A program made the translations under genes and the position numbers. A DNA stretch of 64,000 nucleotides from Zygnema cylindricum (taxonomy: Eukaryota > Streptophyta > Zygnematophyceae > Zygnematales > Zygnemataceae): the NCBI GenBank assembly GCA_037447655.1, contig JBBHKE010000162.1:1-64000 (forward strand), in the 5' to 3' direction. Under the pieces are notes generated by a model that was given only the letters and a program-made list of their open reading frames with translations, was not told the DNA's origin and did no database searches. Each line of letters starts with the position of its first letter. Positions within the stretch are counted from its first letter, which is position 1. This document shows, piece by piece, positions 33,338 to 45,169 of the stretch.

Positions 33338-34200
33338 CTGTAGTGCAGGATTTGATGGGGACACGAAATTATGGTCTTTGCGTATATCTTCTGAGATAGT
33401 AGGATATTCAGTGACGGCGAATAGTACGGCTGTCGGATTGTCCCGTCATTTCTTTCTCGCTTGTATAATATTGAACGACGTTGTGGACGACCGTTTGTCC
33501 GAAACCAAAGGCTAAAACATTTATCGCGCAATTTCAGTAAGTGATATCGGCCGTCCGTTACTTCTTTTCTGTATAAGAATTAGCGGTCAATTTGTGGCCA
33601 TCTGCAGCAGCACTGCAGCAGTGATTGAAAAGTGCGAACTCTAAAATAATTTGTACGGCTGCGATCGAAAGATAAGAGTTTTAAAGTGTACTTTACGGTT
33701 CATAAAGTCCACCACTTTTTAGTGTGTTAAAGTGACGCCTGTTCCAAATCCCACCACCTCTCACGGTCTCCAGTTCAACTAAAGTCATTCATAAAACGTC
33801 CTAACGAACGTTCCGGCCTAGTGGCCTACAACACCTATGGCTTTGCCTATTTTGTCTCGACTCGTGTAGTCTTTAAAAGTTTAAATGTTTTTTTTTTGTA
33901 TTATTACCCCCTTTGTGCCCCATATTGTTTTTCCATCGCAAGTTTTGCAATAAAGGTTCAAGCTACATTACGTCTTTAGACTGGACTTTTGAAATTGAGA
34001 CACGCGTCAAGTTTGGAGATGGAGACGTATAGTGGTCTCTCAAGTCTCAACAGGTGATAAACCCTAAAACTATTTTTACATTTTGGATTCAGATATTTGC
34101 GCGGAAAGCATTGTGAAAACTGTACGGCCTCGGGCACTTAATGTGCATGACGTTTTGGTTTTTTTTAATGGTCAATGTTGACGCTAAAAGGTACAAGAGC
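33338..34200. other. Intergenic
   Basis: No gene or named repeat recognised. It has poly-T runs and scattered GTACGG motifs. Confidence 0.4.
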
Positions 34201-34202
34201 TA

Positions 34203-34400
34203 CACCGTGAATCGTTATTAGACTAAAATAATTATTAGTGTCAAAAGTTAATTAGTGTCATTGATGCTAATTTAGTGCCGGACACGTGGCATTTTATGGT
34301 CCACGTCCTTAAATATTATAATATATTCAATTTAAGGTATCAATGTCAAAATTTTGGGGCGCCGATATAGAGTACATAAGTCTAATAACGATTCAAGGTG
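34203..34400. mobile_element. Stowaway-like element (first of three)
   Basis: CACCGTGAATCGTTATTAG ... CTAATAACGATTCAAGGTG flanked by TA; 198 bp. Confidence 0.8.
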
Positions 34401-34407
34401 TACAGTA

Positions 34408-35701
34408 CACCGCAAATCGTTATTAGTGTCAAAGTTTAAATAGTGTTGAAGAAAATTTACCGTAATTGATGCTAATTAAGAATTTGATTTTTTTTTTTAA
34501 AGGTGTATTTTAATTTCGACATTATGCTAATTTGGGAACAGCAAAAATGGAATATTTGTCGTACGATTATATACATTAATATATGTATCCGTACAAAATA
34601 ATAGAAATCGTACGCCGTCGTGAAATTTAGACATCCGTAGATGTCAGAATAATTTACGTGTCATAATAATCCCGTTTTTGAGCGCACGTTCCTATGCGTG
34701 CGCGTCTGATTTAATTCATTATTTGTAAAATTTTCACTTGAAAAGGTACATTTATGTACGGTCTCACATCGACCGTACACCACACTATCTAGATCTTATT
34801 GTACTCTCGTTCTTTATGCTATTTGTACGGTACCTTAATTAACATCAAGGAAAAATTAAAATCATGTATCCTATTTAAAGAAAATAAAATAAAATTTAAG
34901 AACCCAAATTAGTGACTTTGGGTGAAGTTTCATTAGACAAAAAGTGAGGTTGTTTACAGAAATTTAGACCTCTCCGTACAACGACGTACCTCTTATTTTG
35001 TTTTTGTCCGGAAAACAACATTACATAAAATCTTACCAATATACTCCAAAAGTCTGGGAGTTAACAATGGTCGTTGGATGGATTTTCGCGAAGCATTCGC
35101 TTCGAAAGTTTCTGTAATTGAGCATACGTGTCAAGCTGTCAACCAACGGAAATCAAAAAATTTCGCACACGATATACACATTAAAAAATCCAACAGAAAA
35201 TACAAACGAAATCTCGTAACGCACTTTTTTCACGCTATTTTTATAAGCGCCCATTCATCACACTATTTCTGGAAGCGCTCATTCGTCACGAGTAAAAACA
35301 GAAGCCCTAAAAAAATGAGGTGGTATCTGACAAGGCGTCTGCAAAGAGTACAAAAGTTCTTGTTGCACGATGACCTGGTGCGCACGTGCATGGTACGTAA
35401 ATGAATATTTTTGGTCGGTGTGAAAATTATTGACGATTTGCAATATACAATCTAGAGTTACGTGGCACCACTCTTTTGCTAACACGTGCATTACAGACTA
35501 TGCGCAATGGAACTTCGTTCAAATTGTAGCATTCTGTAATGTTGGCCGTACAATTACAGAAAGTCCTAATGCAACTTAACCCTAAACCTTACCTTAAGTA
35601 GAATAATGAAAAAATTAGAATCATCTACTCTATTTAAAGTGAAAGAGTCGAAATTTAAGGCGACCGAATTAGCTTTATTACTCTAATTACGATTCGCTGT
35701 G
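34408..35701. mobile_element. Stowaway-like element (second of three), interrupted
   Basis: It opens CACCGCAAATCGTTATTAG after TA and closes CTCTAATTACGATTCGCTGTG before TA. A Harbinger-like element sits inside at 34920-35582. A block reading ATCATGTATCCTATTTAAAG is present on both sides of the insertion in diverged form, so the interior may also be partly duplicated. Confidence 0.6.
34920..35582. mobile_element. Harbinger-like TIR element nested in a Stowaway-like element
   Basis: It starts GGGTGAAGTTTCATTAGAC and ends GTCCTAATGCAACTTAACCC; 663 bp. The right flank is TAA and the left flank TTT (a decayed TTA or TAA). The interior shares the AACAACATTACATAAAATCT block with other members. A frame at 35078-35404 inside it is probably chance. 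Confidence 0.65.
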
Positions 35702-35708
35702 TACAGTA

Positions 35709-35924
35709 CACCGTGTATCACTATTTGTATCAATAATTTTTTCACCACCCAATCATTTTTTCTCCGCACACACCTGTCCGATTTTTAATCTAAGATCGCC
35801 AATCGGAAGCTAAGAATCTTATCTTTCGATCGAAATCGTCAGATCCACAATCCGACATGTGTGTACGGAGAAAATGTGTAACAAGAGACGATAAAAACAC
35901 TAACACTAATAGCGATTCACGGTT
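35709..35924. mobile_element. Stowaway-like element (third of three)
   Basis: CACCGTGTATCACTATTTG ... CTAATAGCGATTCACGGTT flanked by TA; 216 bp. The interior matches 37500-37680. Confidence 0.75.
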
Positions 35925-36126
35925 TACTGTAACTGTACGTTTTCGTGGGCCAATGAAAGTGCACCATTCCTGGATTTCGCCGTAGTTTTCTGAACGTGTA
36001 GGACAACTTTATGTCCACTTGGACATCTTTACCATCCAGTAATCGTGGGAGACACGTGGACGGTCAGAGTGATGCGTGACAACAATCTCAAAATTGTCGG
36101 TCGATTGAGAGATTGTGTGCAAGTTA

Positions 36127-36323
36127 CACCCGCTCATCGTTATTAGTGTTTGTAACACTAATTTGGTCTTGATTTTCCTTGGCCATAAATCACAGAAAAG
36201 TATTAACAACACTATTTAAGGGAGTGGACTACAAATTGCCACGACTCCTCGCAGTAAAATAGTGTTAATTTTAACTTCGCATTAACATTAACGAATCTTT
36301 AACACTAATAACGATGACTGGTG
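36127..36323. mobile_element. Stowaway-like element
   Basis: CACCCGCTCATCGTTATTAG ... CTAATAACGATGACTGGTG flanked by TA; 197 bp. Confidence 0.75.
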
Positions 36324-36486
36324 TACCGTAGTGTTCTTTTCTTTACAACCATCGAAATGTCACACCAAAACATTATTTTGACATTTTTTTATGAACACAA
36401 GGCTTGAATTGCTAGTAGTGTACAGAAATTACAAGTGGAAGGAAATAAATATTGTTACCGACTCTATTTTGGGTTCAACGGCCTAA

Positions 36487-37267
36487 GGGTACTTTCGCAT
36501 GTGTTAAAGTTACAGTTATTTTCTGTCGTTTTCCTCCATAACTTAGGAAAAAATGAAAAAATCCGCAGGCGTACCAAAAAATATAAATTACAATCATACA
36601 AGTTGCGTTACCTTTGAATTTTATATGTACAGTAGTTTGTCGTCTAGCCCGATGCAATTTGTCGTTTAGCACATTTCGACCCACTTTCGCGTCCTATCGG
36701 CACATGTTCAAACTTTACATCAAATCACCTCGCGAGGTGATTTGAAATAAAGTCCAATAAGGTGAGCGAATGGGCAGACGCTTTCGCACGTGTCGGATTT
36801 TTTTTACAATTTTTATGCGCTGAGTACCAAAATAAAATCACACTGCAAGTTTCCAATCTGTGCGTACTATTTTCCATGCGTTGATTTTCATACATGGGGT
36901 CGTCTCTCTCAAACACACGTGTCTTCACACATACGGGTGTAGGAAGTGGGAAAAACCGCATTAATGTGCAACAGCGAAAGGTATTTTAGTGTTTCGACAC
37001 GTCGACAATGTGGCGTACGGACATTACGAAGTCACAAAAATTGTACAACGTGCGAAGAGACGCCTCAAATTGAAGCCGAGTGGAAGTTTCGCCTCATTTT
37101 GTGTACCACTTCATCTATCACATTGTTTCGTACACGTCTACGTAAATTACATTTTTACGTAACAAAGTTATTTGCGTTTACATCCGAATGCTCTAAAAGT
37201 TGTACGGAGAATCTTCGCTAAAAAACAAAGTAGCAAAACTATGTTTCGGTTACATGCGAAAGTTCCC
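36487..37267. mobile_element. Harbinger-like TIR element, complete, TAA duplication
   Basis: Terminal repeats GGGTACTTTCGCATGTG and TTACATGCGAAAGTTCCC are bordered by TAA on both sides (36484-36486, 37268-37270). The length is 781 bp, the same as the 37928 element without its insertion, with which it shares interior blocks (CTGTCGTTTTCCT, TTTCGACCCAC). A perfect 24-bp palindrome lies at about 36721-36744. No transposase. Confidence 0.8.
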
Positions 37268-37480
37268 TAACTCCAACAAAACATTAACGCTAATTTTCAC
37301 ATGTAACACAGGTTTGGATAACTCATTCATATAGTGTATCCACTATAGCTTGGGTTCATAGCTGTCCAATTCGCATATTACGCACGAAATCTGTACGAAT
37401 CGGACGACTATGCTTGCGTTCACATAGTCAACGCTTGAACGTGTGAGGACAGGTTCGCGCGATTCTCCACGTCTTTAGTA

Positions 37481-37697
37481 CACCGTGAATCCCTATTAGC
37501 GTCAATATTTTTTTCGCCACTTAAAACATTTTTTCCCCGTACACACTTGTCAGATTTTCAATTTGAGACCGCCAATCGAAAGCTGAGAATGTGACCGTTC
37601 AATCGCGACCGTCAGATCCACAATCTGACACTGTGTCTAACGAGAAAATATGTTTTATGTGGCAAAAATGTATCAACACTAATTGCGGTACACAATG
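37481..37697. mobile_element. Stowaway-like element
   Basis: CACCGTGAATCCCTATTAGC with TA before and after; the right repeat is diverged. 217 bp, with interior like 35709-35924. Confidence 0.65.
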
Positions 37698-37927
37698 TAC
37701 TAAATCAAATATGAGTTCGCTTGGCCGTGTTGATAGGCCGTTTTTTGACACTTTTTTGTACTTTTCTACGAAATAGCAAGGAGTTTTTGTACGGAATGAC
37801 ACATTTGATACGTCACACTATTTAAATTCCTCTTGAAGTCGAGTAACTCAATAATTGACACTAATTAAACATATATGTACCTATATTATAGCTAAGTGAA
37901 TAAAAGCGTTATTAATTATATTTCTAA

Positions 37928-38949
37928 GGGTATGTCCCCATGTAATTGTAACTTAGGGTGAAGTTCCATTAAGACATACGCAAGGTACATCAACAATAAC
38001 ATAAACTTTCGAAGGGAATGCTTCACGAAAAAATATCCAACGGTCATTGTTAACTCCTCGACATTTGGAGAACATTGGCAAGATTCTCTGTAATGTTGTT
38101 TTCCACATAAAAATAAAATAAGAGGTACGGCGTAGTACGGAGAGGTCCGAATTTTTGTAAACAGCCTCACTTTTCGTCTAATAGAACTTCACCCTTAGCG
38201 AACTTACTTTGTATTTTATCGCGGATCTGTCGAACCCGGTTTTCAAGTGTCCCTATGCGTAAGAACGAAATCGTAACTTATGTTTGTGACTATTGTATAC
38301 TTCGACAATACTTGCGACGGTTGTCAACGTCTACAATTTGCGTTGTCGCACGTTATTTTTCGTAACTGCTTGTGACGTAGCATGTTTTATCGTGACATTG
38401 TAGACGTACCGCCTTACAACCTATGTCGTTCCACTGTTTGAAGAAGATGTGTTTTGCCTTTGCGTCTCCAATCCGCTCAACGTGAAATGGCATCGGAATT
38501 TTAAGACTCCTGCGAAAAAAAAATCCGTACCGAGCGTAAATGAACAAAACAAAACAAATTGTGTACTTTTCGTTGTCGTACTGTACGCAGACAAACATAA
38601 CATACCGAATTTTGTATTTTTCTTTGTCGTTGGAAATCGTTTGAAATTTTGTGAACATTACGGCACGTGCAAACATGTGTTTCTATTTTTTATCGAAAAT
38701 ACCTAGTTTTATAACACTTCGCCGATGTGTTTTAAAGATAAGTTTGAAGATGACATTTTTTGTCGCGACCGTGGGTCGAAAAACACAAGACGACAAATTT
38801 TCGTACATCTTAAGTTCGAGGGTGACGCAAATTGTACTCTACAAATTTGCGATTCCTTCGTACGGTTGCAACTTAAGCAGTACGGCGCTAAGTTTTACAG
38901 GAAAACGACAGAAAAAAAAACCCTTACTCATGCACATGGGGACATACCC
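37928..38949. mobile_element. Harbinger-like TIR element with a nested insertion
   Basis: Terminal repeats GGGTATGTCCCCATGTA and CATGGGGACATACCC, with TAA on both sides (37925-37927, 38950-38952). Without the nested element it is 781 bp. It is the inverted partner of 46537-47239, and a third partial copy starts at 63723. Confidence 0.85.
37956..38193. mobile_element. Harbinger-like TIR element (238 bp) nested inside 37928-38949
   Basis: GGGTGAAGTTCCATTAAGAC ... GTCTAATAGAACTTCACCC with TTA on both sides (37953-37955, 38194-38196). The uninterrupted site GTAACTTAGCGAACTTAC is preserved, reverse-complemented, at about 47203-47220. Confidence 0.9.
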
Positions 38950-39075
38950 TAAGTTAAAGGATATAGTGTTATTAACGCTAATAGCGATTCACGGTGGAAT
39001 ATCCTTACCGGATCGGCGACTCTTCTTCTAACCGCAACTCTACAGTACTGTAGCGTTATGTTTAGCTTTTTTAAT

Positions 39076-40767
39076 GGGAATTGATCATGACAGTGAATGT
39101 TTTGGTTGCGCACAGTCACTTACGTCATTTTGTCAAAAATTGTACGTTTGAAGTATATATTGGTACAAATAAAGTCCTTTTGAGTACAAATTTGACGGTC
39201 AATCGGTTGGGCAACTTAGAATTTCAAAATATTGTTTCAAACGCTTAAAATTTTGCCGCCCTTACGAACGTCGACCGTCATAATAAAACTAGCAATTCAC
39301 ACGGCCGACGAACGTTTACGGTAACAAAACTGTGGCATCCACATGTAAATGAAAGCGTTGCAGATAGTCGCTTTTTGTCTTTACGTGAGCTCCACGGTGA
39401 GAGCACTTAGCCACAAAATTTAAATTTAATCGTCTAAGCGTTACATTGAACTTAGACGCAAATTGAAACGAAACTTCTTTAAACTAAACTGAACTACTGT
39501 AATTTTTATACGGAAATATTAAAACGCACGAAACGAAATTTTGTTGTTAATGTAAGAATGTTGATTCGTAGATAGTGTGGCTGGATTTCGTCGCGCGTGA
39601 TGACGCGCATTTTTTTCAAATAAATTCAATTGATATTTTTACGCCGGTTCGTTTTATTATAGTGTACAAAGTTTTTTTGGTTTCGTGCGTTTTAATATTT
39701 CCGTACAAGATTTATAGTACTTTAGTTTAAAGCATAGTTCAAAAGTAGGTGAAAGTATGCCCATACAATATGCCTATTGTATGTAAAACATACAATATGT
39801 CCTTAAGACCGTTGGTCGCAAAATGAAAAAAAATAGTAACAGAGTCGAGTTGCACATCGATCGATAGAGAATTAAACGCCATGTCTAAATTTTGAAAAAC
39901 ATTTGGATTTTTTTTTTTTTTGTGAGTTTTGAGATTTTTTTTATTTAAATCGTCAGATTTGGAAGATCGGACGGTCGCTGATCAAAGTAGCGATCTTAAG
40001 TAGATTACATGAAAAGCCCATAACACAACTTACGATAGGACTATCTATCATATTAGCGTCTGCAATTTTGAAGGCCACACTAAATAAAGCCTAAAATTGA
40101 CCAATCAGGTTGCCCGTCCGCGTTTTTTTTTTTTTCCGGGTTTCTTTCCTGCGGAATGTCATCCTACGCCGTGTCAGTTCGCTAACAAATTTCGTCAGAC
40201 GGCGTGCGCTGTACTATGATCCTACGTCAGATTCGTACAATCGTACAAGAGTGTCCACAACGCACACCCATACAGTATGCCTACTCTACTCGAGTTTAGT
40301 TCCAAGTTTTGTGCGCCTACCAAAGGCCTACCATAAAAACGCCTACTTTTGAACTATGGTTTAAAGAGGTTTCGTTTCACTTTGCGTCTAAGTTCAATGT
40401 AACGCTTAGACGATTAAATTTCAATTTTGCGGCTAACTGCTCTCACCGTGGGGCTCACGTAAAGACAAAAAGTGACTGTCTGCAACACTTTTATTTACAT
40501 GTGGTTACCGCAGTTATGTTACCGTAAACGTTCGTCGGCCGTGTGAATTGCTAATGTTATTATGACGGTCGACGTCCGTAAGCGCGGCAAAATTTTAAGC
40601 GGTTGAAACAATATGTTGAAAGTCAAAGTTGCCCAACCGATTGACCGTCAAATTTGTACTCAACGGGACTTTATTTGTACCAATATGTACTTCAAACGTA
40701 CAATTTTTGACAAAATGACGTAAGTGACTGTTCGCAACCAAAACAGTCACTGTCATGATCAATTCCC
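39076..40767. mobile_element. Foldback element with very long terminal inverted repeats
   Basis: The left arm (39076-39777, including a nested element) and right arm (about 40268-40767) are inverted copies of about 460-510 bp, starting GGGAATTGATCATGACAGTG. Shared blocks include GACGGTCAATCGGTTGGGCA and CGTCTAAGCGTTACATTGAA. The spacer of about 490 bp encodes no recognisable protein. Flanking 9-mers (TTTTTTAAT, TTTTTAAAA) match at 7 of 9, which would fit a Mutator-type duplication but is weak evidence in T-rich DNA. Confidence 0.8.
39484..39725. mobile_element. Small TIR element nested in the left foldback arm
   Basis: Inverted repeats of about 50 bp (TACGGAAATATTAAAACGCA and its partner TGCGTTTTAATATTTCCGTA), bordered by TTTAAA on both sides. 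The right arm keeps the empty site (CTCTTTAAACC in arm orientation). The duplication is TTTAAA or TTAA. Confidence 0.85.
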
Positions 40768-42430
40768 TTTTTAAAACGACAACAAAAGAGTACTAATTTC
40801 ACATTTTCATTCGATAGATTGTCCTGTTGTACGGCCTCCAACGCACATCCCGGGTTCTCAAAACGTCGGAAACATCCAAAAGTACCGTACGTTCAGCGGC
40901 AGATATTTGTTGCTCCTGTAGTACGGTACACCACCCATCGCTGTTGGAGTTACTGAAATTATTATCCCTAACGTCAACGATGTATTAAATTAATATATTT
41001 TATTACGATATTTATTATCACCACGTGGGTCATTAGGGACCACTTACTAAACATCACTAATGAACGCTAATTTATGATTTTGGATCCTTAAAGTCAAAAA
41101 GTACTCACTGAGAGCGATGGGCAGTGTACGACATAGAATGGCTGTGCTGGCTTAATCCGAGTAACCAAAAGAAAAATGACTTTTTCGTAGAATCGTACGC
41201 TCCTGACAGAAAGTACGGTGTCTTGGCGTTCCACCTTCCCACGTTGACCGGTTGTCCCGTTCTCGTTGGTCGCCAACTTCAATAAAAAAGACAAAAGACC
41301 TTTGACCAGAGTTACAAAAAACTAAAAAAGACAATGTTAAAACGTTTAAACATTTTTTGTTACAAATTAAAACTCGGTTTAGGATAAAACCTTTCCATCA
41401 GCAGGAAAGTCGAGCTGTTTACTGAAAACCGTATGTTTCTGTATAGCTTCGTACGCTATTTTATTTATTTTACGAAAAACATTGTTACGGAAAGTTTATC
41501 AAGATTCTCCAAAGGTCGGAGATTGAACCTGTACCGTCCGATATTTTCTCATTTAGCATCCGTGATGCGTTCGCACCATCGAGCCAGTACAGTACGGAAA
41601 TAACCACCATTCTCAAAGGAGGATAACTGGATAAGCCATTTCTCAACAATCGTACAAAACTCTGGAGTAAATAGTTAGCGAAAGACAACCAATTATTTTC
41701 GCAAGTGTGAATGACATCTGACATCAGGGACGTAGAATCCAGAAGAATCCCGAACCGGTCCCTTGCCTTTATGGCTTTGGTGACGTCATGGGTTCCCAGG
41801 TCTTTCGGAATAGCCGTACACCATACCGTACGCTTAACCTGGCAAACAAAGAATTAACCACTTCGAGGATAACGCAATGTACATTCAAAGACTACGTGGC
41901 CACAGACGTCCGTACAATTATATACCGGACCAATACGGAGCACGGAATAGGTTTACTGCCACGTCCTGATGGAAGGTCAGCATGAATTGCCGAAGAATAC
42001 TCGTACTAAATTTTAGATTCAAATTAGTACGCATGTAAAGCTGAGATTAAACCCCTCTCGTGAACCAATAAGATACTGTCATTGACTTTTAAAAACCCTC
42101 TTAAGTCTTAACGTCCTACAAGACCACAACCCTATTATTACCACTTCTTTAGTTTTAAACACGTTTAAACACCACACACTTTTGACTTTGAAAAGATACG
42201 AAAAGTACGAATAGACAACGATTCCAACCATTGAGCACCTCCCTATGTACGAAAGTGTACGTCATTGTACGGAAGTAATCTCCGCCGCAAGTATCTTAGA
42301 AATGGAAACCTGCAGTTTCACAAATCTCACTTGAAAATCCATCCTGTCTCTTCTGATCTTCCTGCAGACCGCCATTTTCTACGCAAACAAAACCAACGAC
42401 AAGGAAATAAAAAAACGAAAGAAACCGAAA
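40768..42430. other. Intergenic
   Basis: No gene or complete repeat recognised. Many short GTACGG words and a few frames under 80 codons without domain character. Confidence 0.4.
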
Positions 42431-42439
42431 CGTCTTAAC

Positions 42440-42710
42440 CCAAACTCTTAATTCTAATCCACCTCCTCCGTCTCCTCCCGCTTCGTCTCCTTTTCCCGTC
42501 TCCTTTTCCTCTCCCTGTCCCTTTCTGTTTCCGTTTCAGTTTCCTTACCTTCTTCCTTCCATTTTTCTGTTCCCTTTTCCTTCTCCTTTCTTTCCCTTTT
42601 CCCTTTCCTTTTCCATTTTTCTTTCCCTTTTTCTTTTCTCTTTTTTTCTCCATTTCCATTTCCCTCTCCCTCTCCCTCTCCCTCTCTTCCCTCCTCCCCA
42701 ACCCTTCCCA
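42440..42710 (+). promoter_or_regulatory. Pyrimidine-rich leader of the first HSPA12-like gene
   Basis: About 270 bases nearly all C and T (CCCTCTCCCTCTCCCTCTCT at its end) run up to the ATG at 42711. It is likely core promoter and 5' UTR. Long Arg/Glu/Lys frames on the opposite strand are a by-product. Confidence 0.5.
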
Positions 42711-45169
42711 ATGGCTCCCCGCTTCGTTGTCGGTTTCGACTTCGGGACCACTTTTTCCGGAATCGCTTACGCCAGAAGATCCCATCCTGACGTCATCGGT
42801 CTTGTCTATGCCTGGCCACGTGGCGACATGGCGTCACAGCCGTACTGCAAAACGACAACCTCCTTATGCTACGTCAAAAGTTGGGCGGGAAACTGGGAAT
42901 GTAAAGATTGGGGATGGCAGGCCCACGTTAAATTTTGTGAGTCCGTACAACCTCCCTCGGGATCATCGAAAGGACGAGATCCCGAAGCGCCGCGATTGGT
43001 CCAAAAATTTAAACTTCTTTTGGCGGACGACGAAATGGAAAACGTCAAATCCGATATTCTCCCGGGGAAGATTACGGCCGATATGGCGATCGCCGATTAT
43101 TTTCGCGGTATGGTCGAATTTACGCTCCAGGAATTGCGGAAGAATTACGGAGTCGTAGACGCGAAAGACATAGAATGGGCGTTGACCGTACCGGCGATTT
43201 GGAGCGACCGCGCGAAACAGCGAATGAGAAACATCGCGAAAGTGGCGGGAATGTGTATGGGTTCGGAAGACGTTAAAATTATTTTGGAACCGGAAGCGGC
43301 GGCGGCGTGTTGTCATCACGGGGAGATCCTACGGCTGAAACAAGGCGATAAATTTTTAATTTTGGACGCCGGAGGAGGGACGGTGGATATTGCGGTTCAC
43401 GAAAAAGCCGGCGACGGATCGGAGGTTCGGGAAGTGACAAGAAGTGACGGAGGGTTGTTTGGCGCTACCGCGATTGACGCGGCGTTTTTTATGTATTTGC
43501 AGACGAGGATTCCGTGTTTAAGTAGTGTGGTTTCGAAGAATCCCGACGTGACTATGAATCTCATGAAGAAGTGGGAAGAAGTGAAACGGAATTTTAGGTA
43601 CGTTTTTTTTTTTGGAGGGGAAAGTTTTTTTTTTTTTTTTGGAGGGGAAAAGTGCGCTGCGTTTTTTTTTTTTTGTAGTAGATTTTTTTTTTTATTTGTT
43701 TTTGAGGGAAAAGTGTGCTGCGTTTTTTCGTTGGAGATTTTTTTTTGTTTTTTTTTTGTTGGGGGTTTTTTAGTTGTTTGCTAGTGGACAAGTTTTTTTT
43801 AGTCTGCGCAGATTTTTGCAGTCGGTAGCATTTTGGGTTTAATTTTTTGTAGGTTGTTTTTTTTTCCTTAGGCAATATATATATGAACTATACATTAAAC
43901 TATAGATACATGAGATACATTGAACTATGCTCTAAGCTGCATTTTTTCTCATGGTTTTTATCGACATTCTCTCTTTCTCTCTCTCTCTCTACTTTTTTTG
44001 TGGAAACCAAATTTGGTATTTATGGTCCTTTCTTTTTCCGACTAAAGAAAACCTGAAAACATCTCAAAAGAAAATACGTAGCTTAAAATAACCTCTGATG
44101 TAGAAAACTAACTGAGAAAAATCTCTTCCCGACACAAAACCTCGAAAATTCTCTAAGAAGACTAAAAGTATTTCTTTTTTCGACCTTTAAAACCCTTAAT
44201 TCACCTAAAGAAAAGAACAAAAAAGAAATTTTCTTGCATCAAATCCTTTTTTTTCCCGACCTAAAAAAACCCTAAAGGTACCTGAGAGAAGCCCAAAAGT
44301 ATCTGAAAAAGCCCAGAATTACCTGAATAAAAACCCTCACTTTCTTCTACTTTCCTTTTTTTCATTTTCGCAGAGGTGATGCGGTGGTGAAACATTTCGA
44401 AGTTCCTCGGAAAGTTTTAGACGAATGGAAAGAAACGGAAAAAACTCCCGGTGAAGCCACAAACGATATAGATTTATCTCTTGAAATCATGAAAATGATA
44501 ATGGATCCGGTAATTGATAAGATTTTGGACCTCACTCAAGCTCAAGTTGAAGCAGCACAAGGATGTAAAGCCCTTCTTTTAGTCGGAGGTTTTGCAGAGT
44601 CTCATTATCTTTTCGAACGAGTGAAAGAGCGGTTTTCTCAAAGTATTCAGTATATCGTAAAACCTCCAGACCCAGGAGCTGCTATTTGTCAAGGAGCTGT
44701 TTTGGAGGTTTTGCATCCGGATCGAGTACTTTCTCGAATCTCAAGGAAGACTTACGGAATGAAAACCACGACAGCTTTTGACCCCACGATTCATCCGACA
44801 AGCAAGCGTCACGTCACCAAAGCCAAAGAAGTGTATTGTGTCGACATTTTCGACGTTTTTGTGAAAAATGGGGATATGGTTAGCGTAAATAGTTCGGTCA
44901 CGCGGATTTATACACCGCTTGACCGGAAACAGAAGGTCATGGTCATTGAAATTTTTAGTACAACGTCAACATCTCCGACATATGTCGATGAGCCCGGGGT
45001 GACTCTAGAGGGTAAATTTACCATTGATATTAAGGATAATTCTAATGTTAAGGATAAACAAATCGAAGTTTGTATGTGGTTTGGAAAATCGAGCATTGAA
45101 GTAAAAGCGCAGAGAATGAACTTCGGAGATAGGCAAGAAACAATGCCGATTAAATTTGCAGCAGAGTAG
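42711..45169 (+). CDS. HSPA12-like atypical Hsp70 (first of a tandem pair)
   Basis: A predicted cytosolic Hsp70-superfamily ATPase of 560 aa. Two exons, 42711-43597 and 44374-45169, join in phase 2 across a 776-bp GT-AG intron. The actin-like ATPase fold is marked by phosphate-1 (DFGTTFSG, D10), connect-1 (EPEAAAA, 193-199), phosphate-2 (LDAGGGTVDI, D219) and the adenosine motif (LLVGGFAES, V366). HSPA12 proteins differ from classic Hsp70 in having a divergent or reduced substrate domain. Here about 190 residues follow the adenosine motif, with no EEVD tail, and the end is MPIKFAAE. There is no signal peptide. Human HSPA12A is about 675 aa; fungal relatives are nearer this length. The client and partner are unknown. 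Without splicing the frame runs on to 43784 in poly-T-derived Phe codons, which is clearly intron. Confidence 0.93.

Noticed and set aside
35078-35404. 108-codon frame
   Set aside because: It lies inside a non-autonomous Harbinger-like element and has no domain; probably chance.
42435-42785. Minus-strand frame rich in Arg, Glu and Lys
   Set aside because: It is the complement of the CT-rich leader of the HSPA12-like gene; low complexity, no domain.
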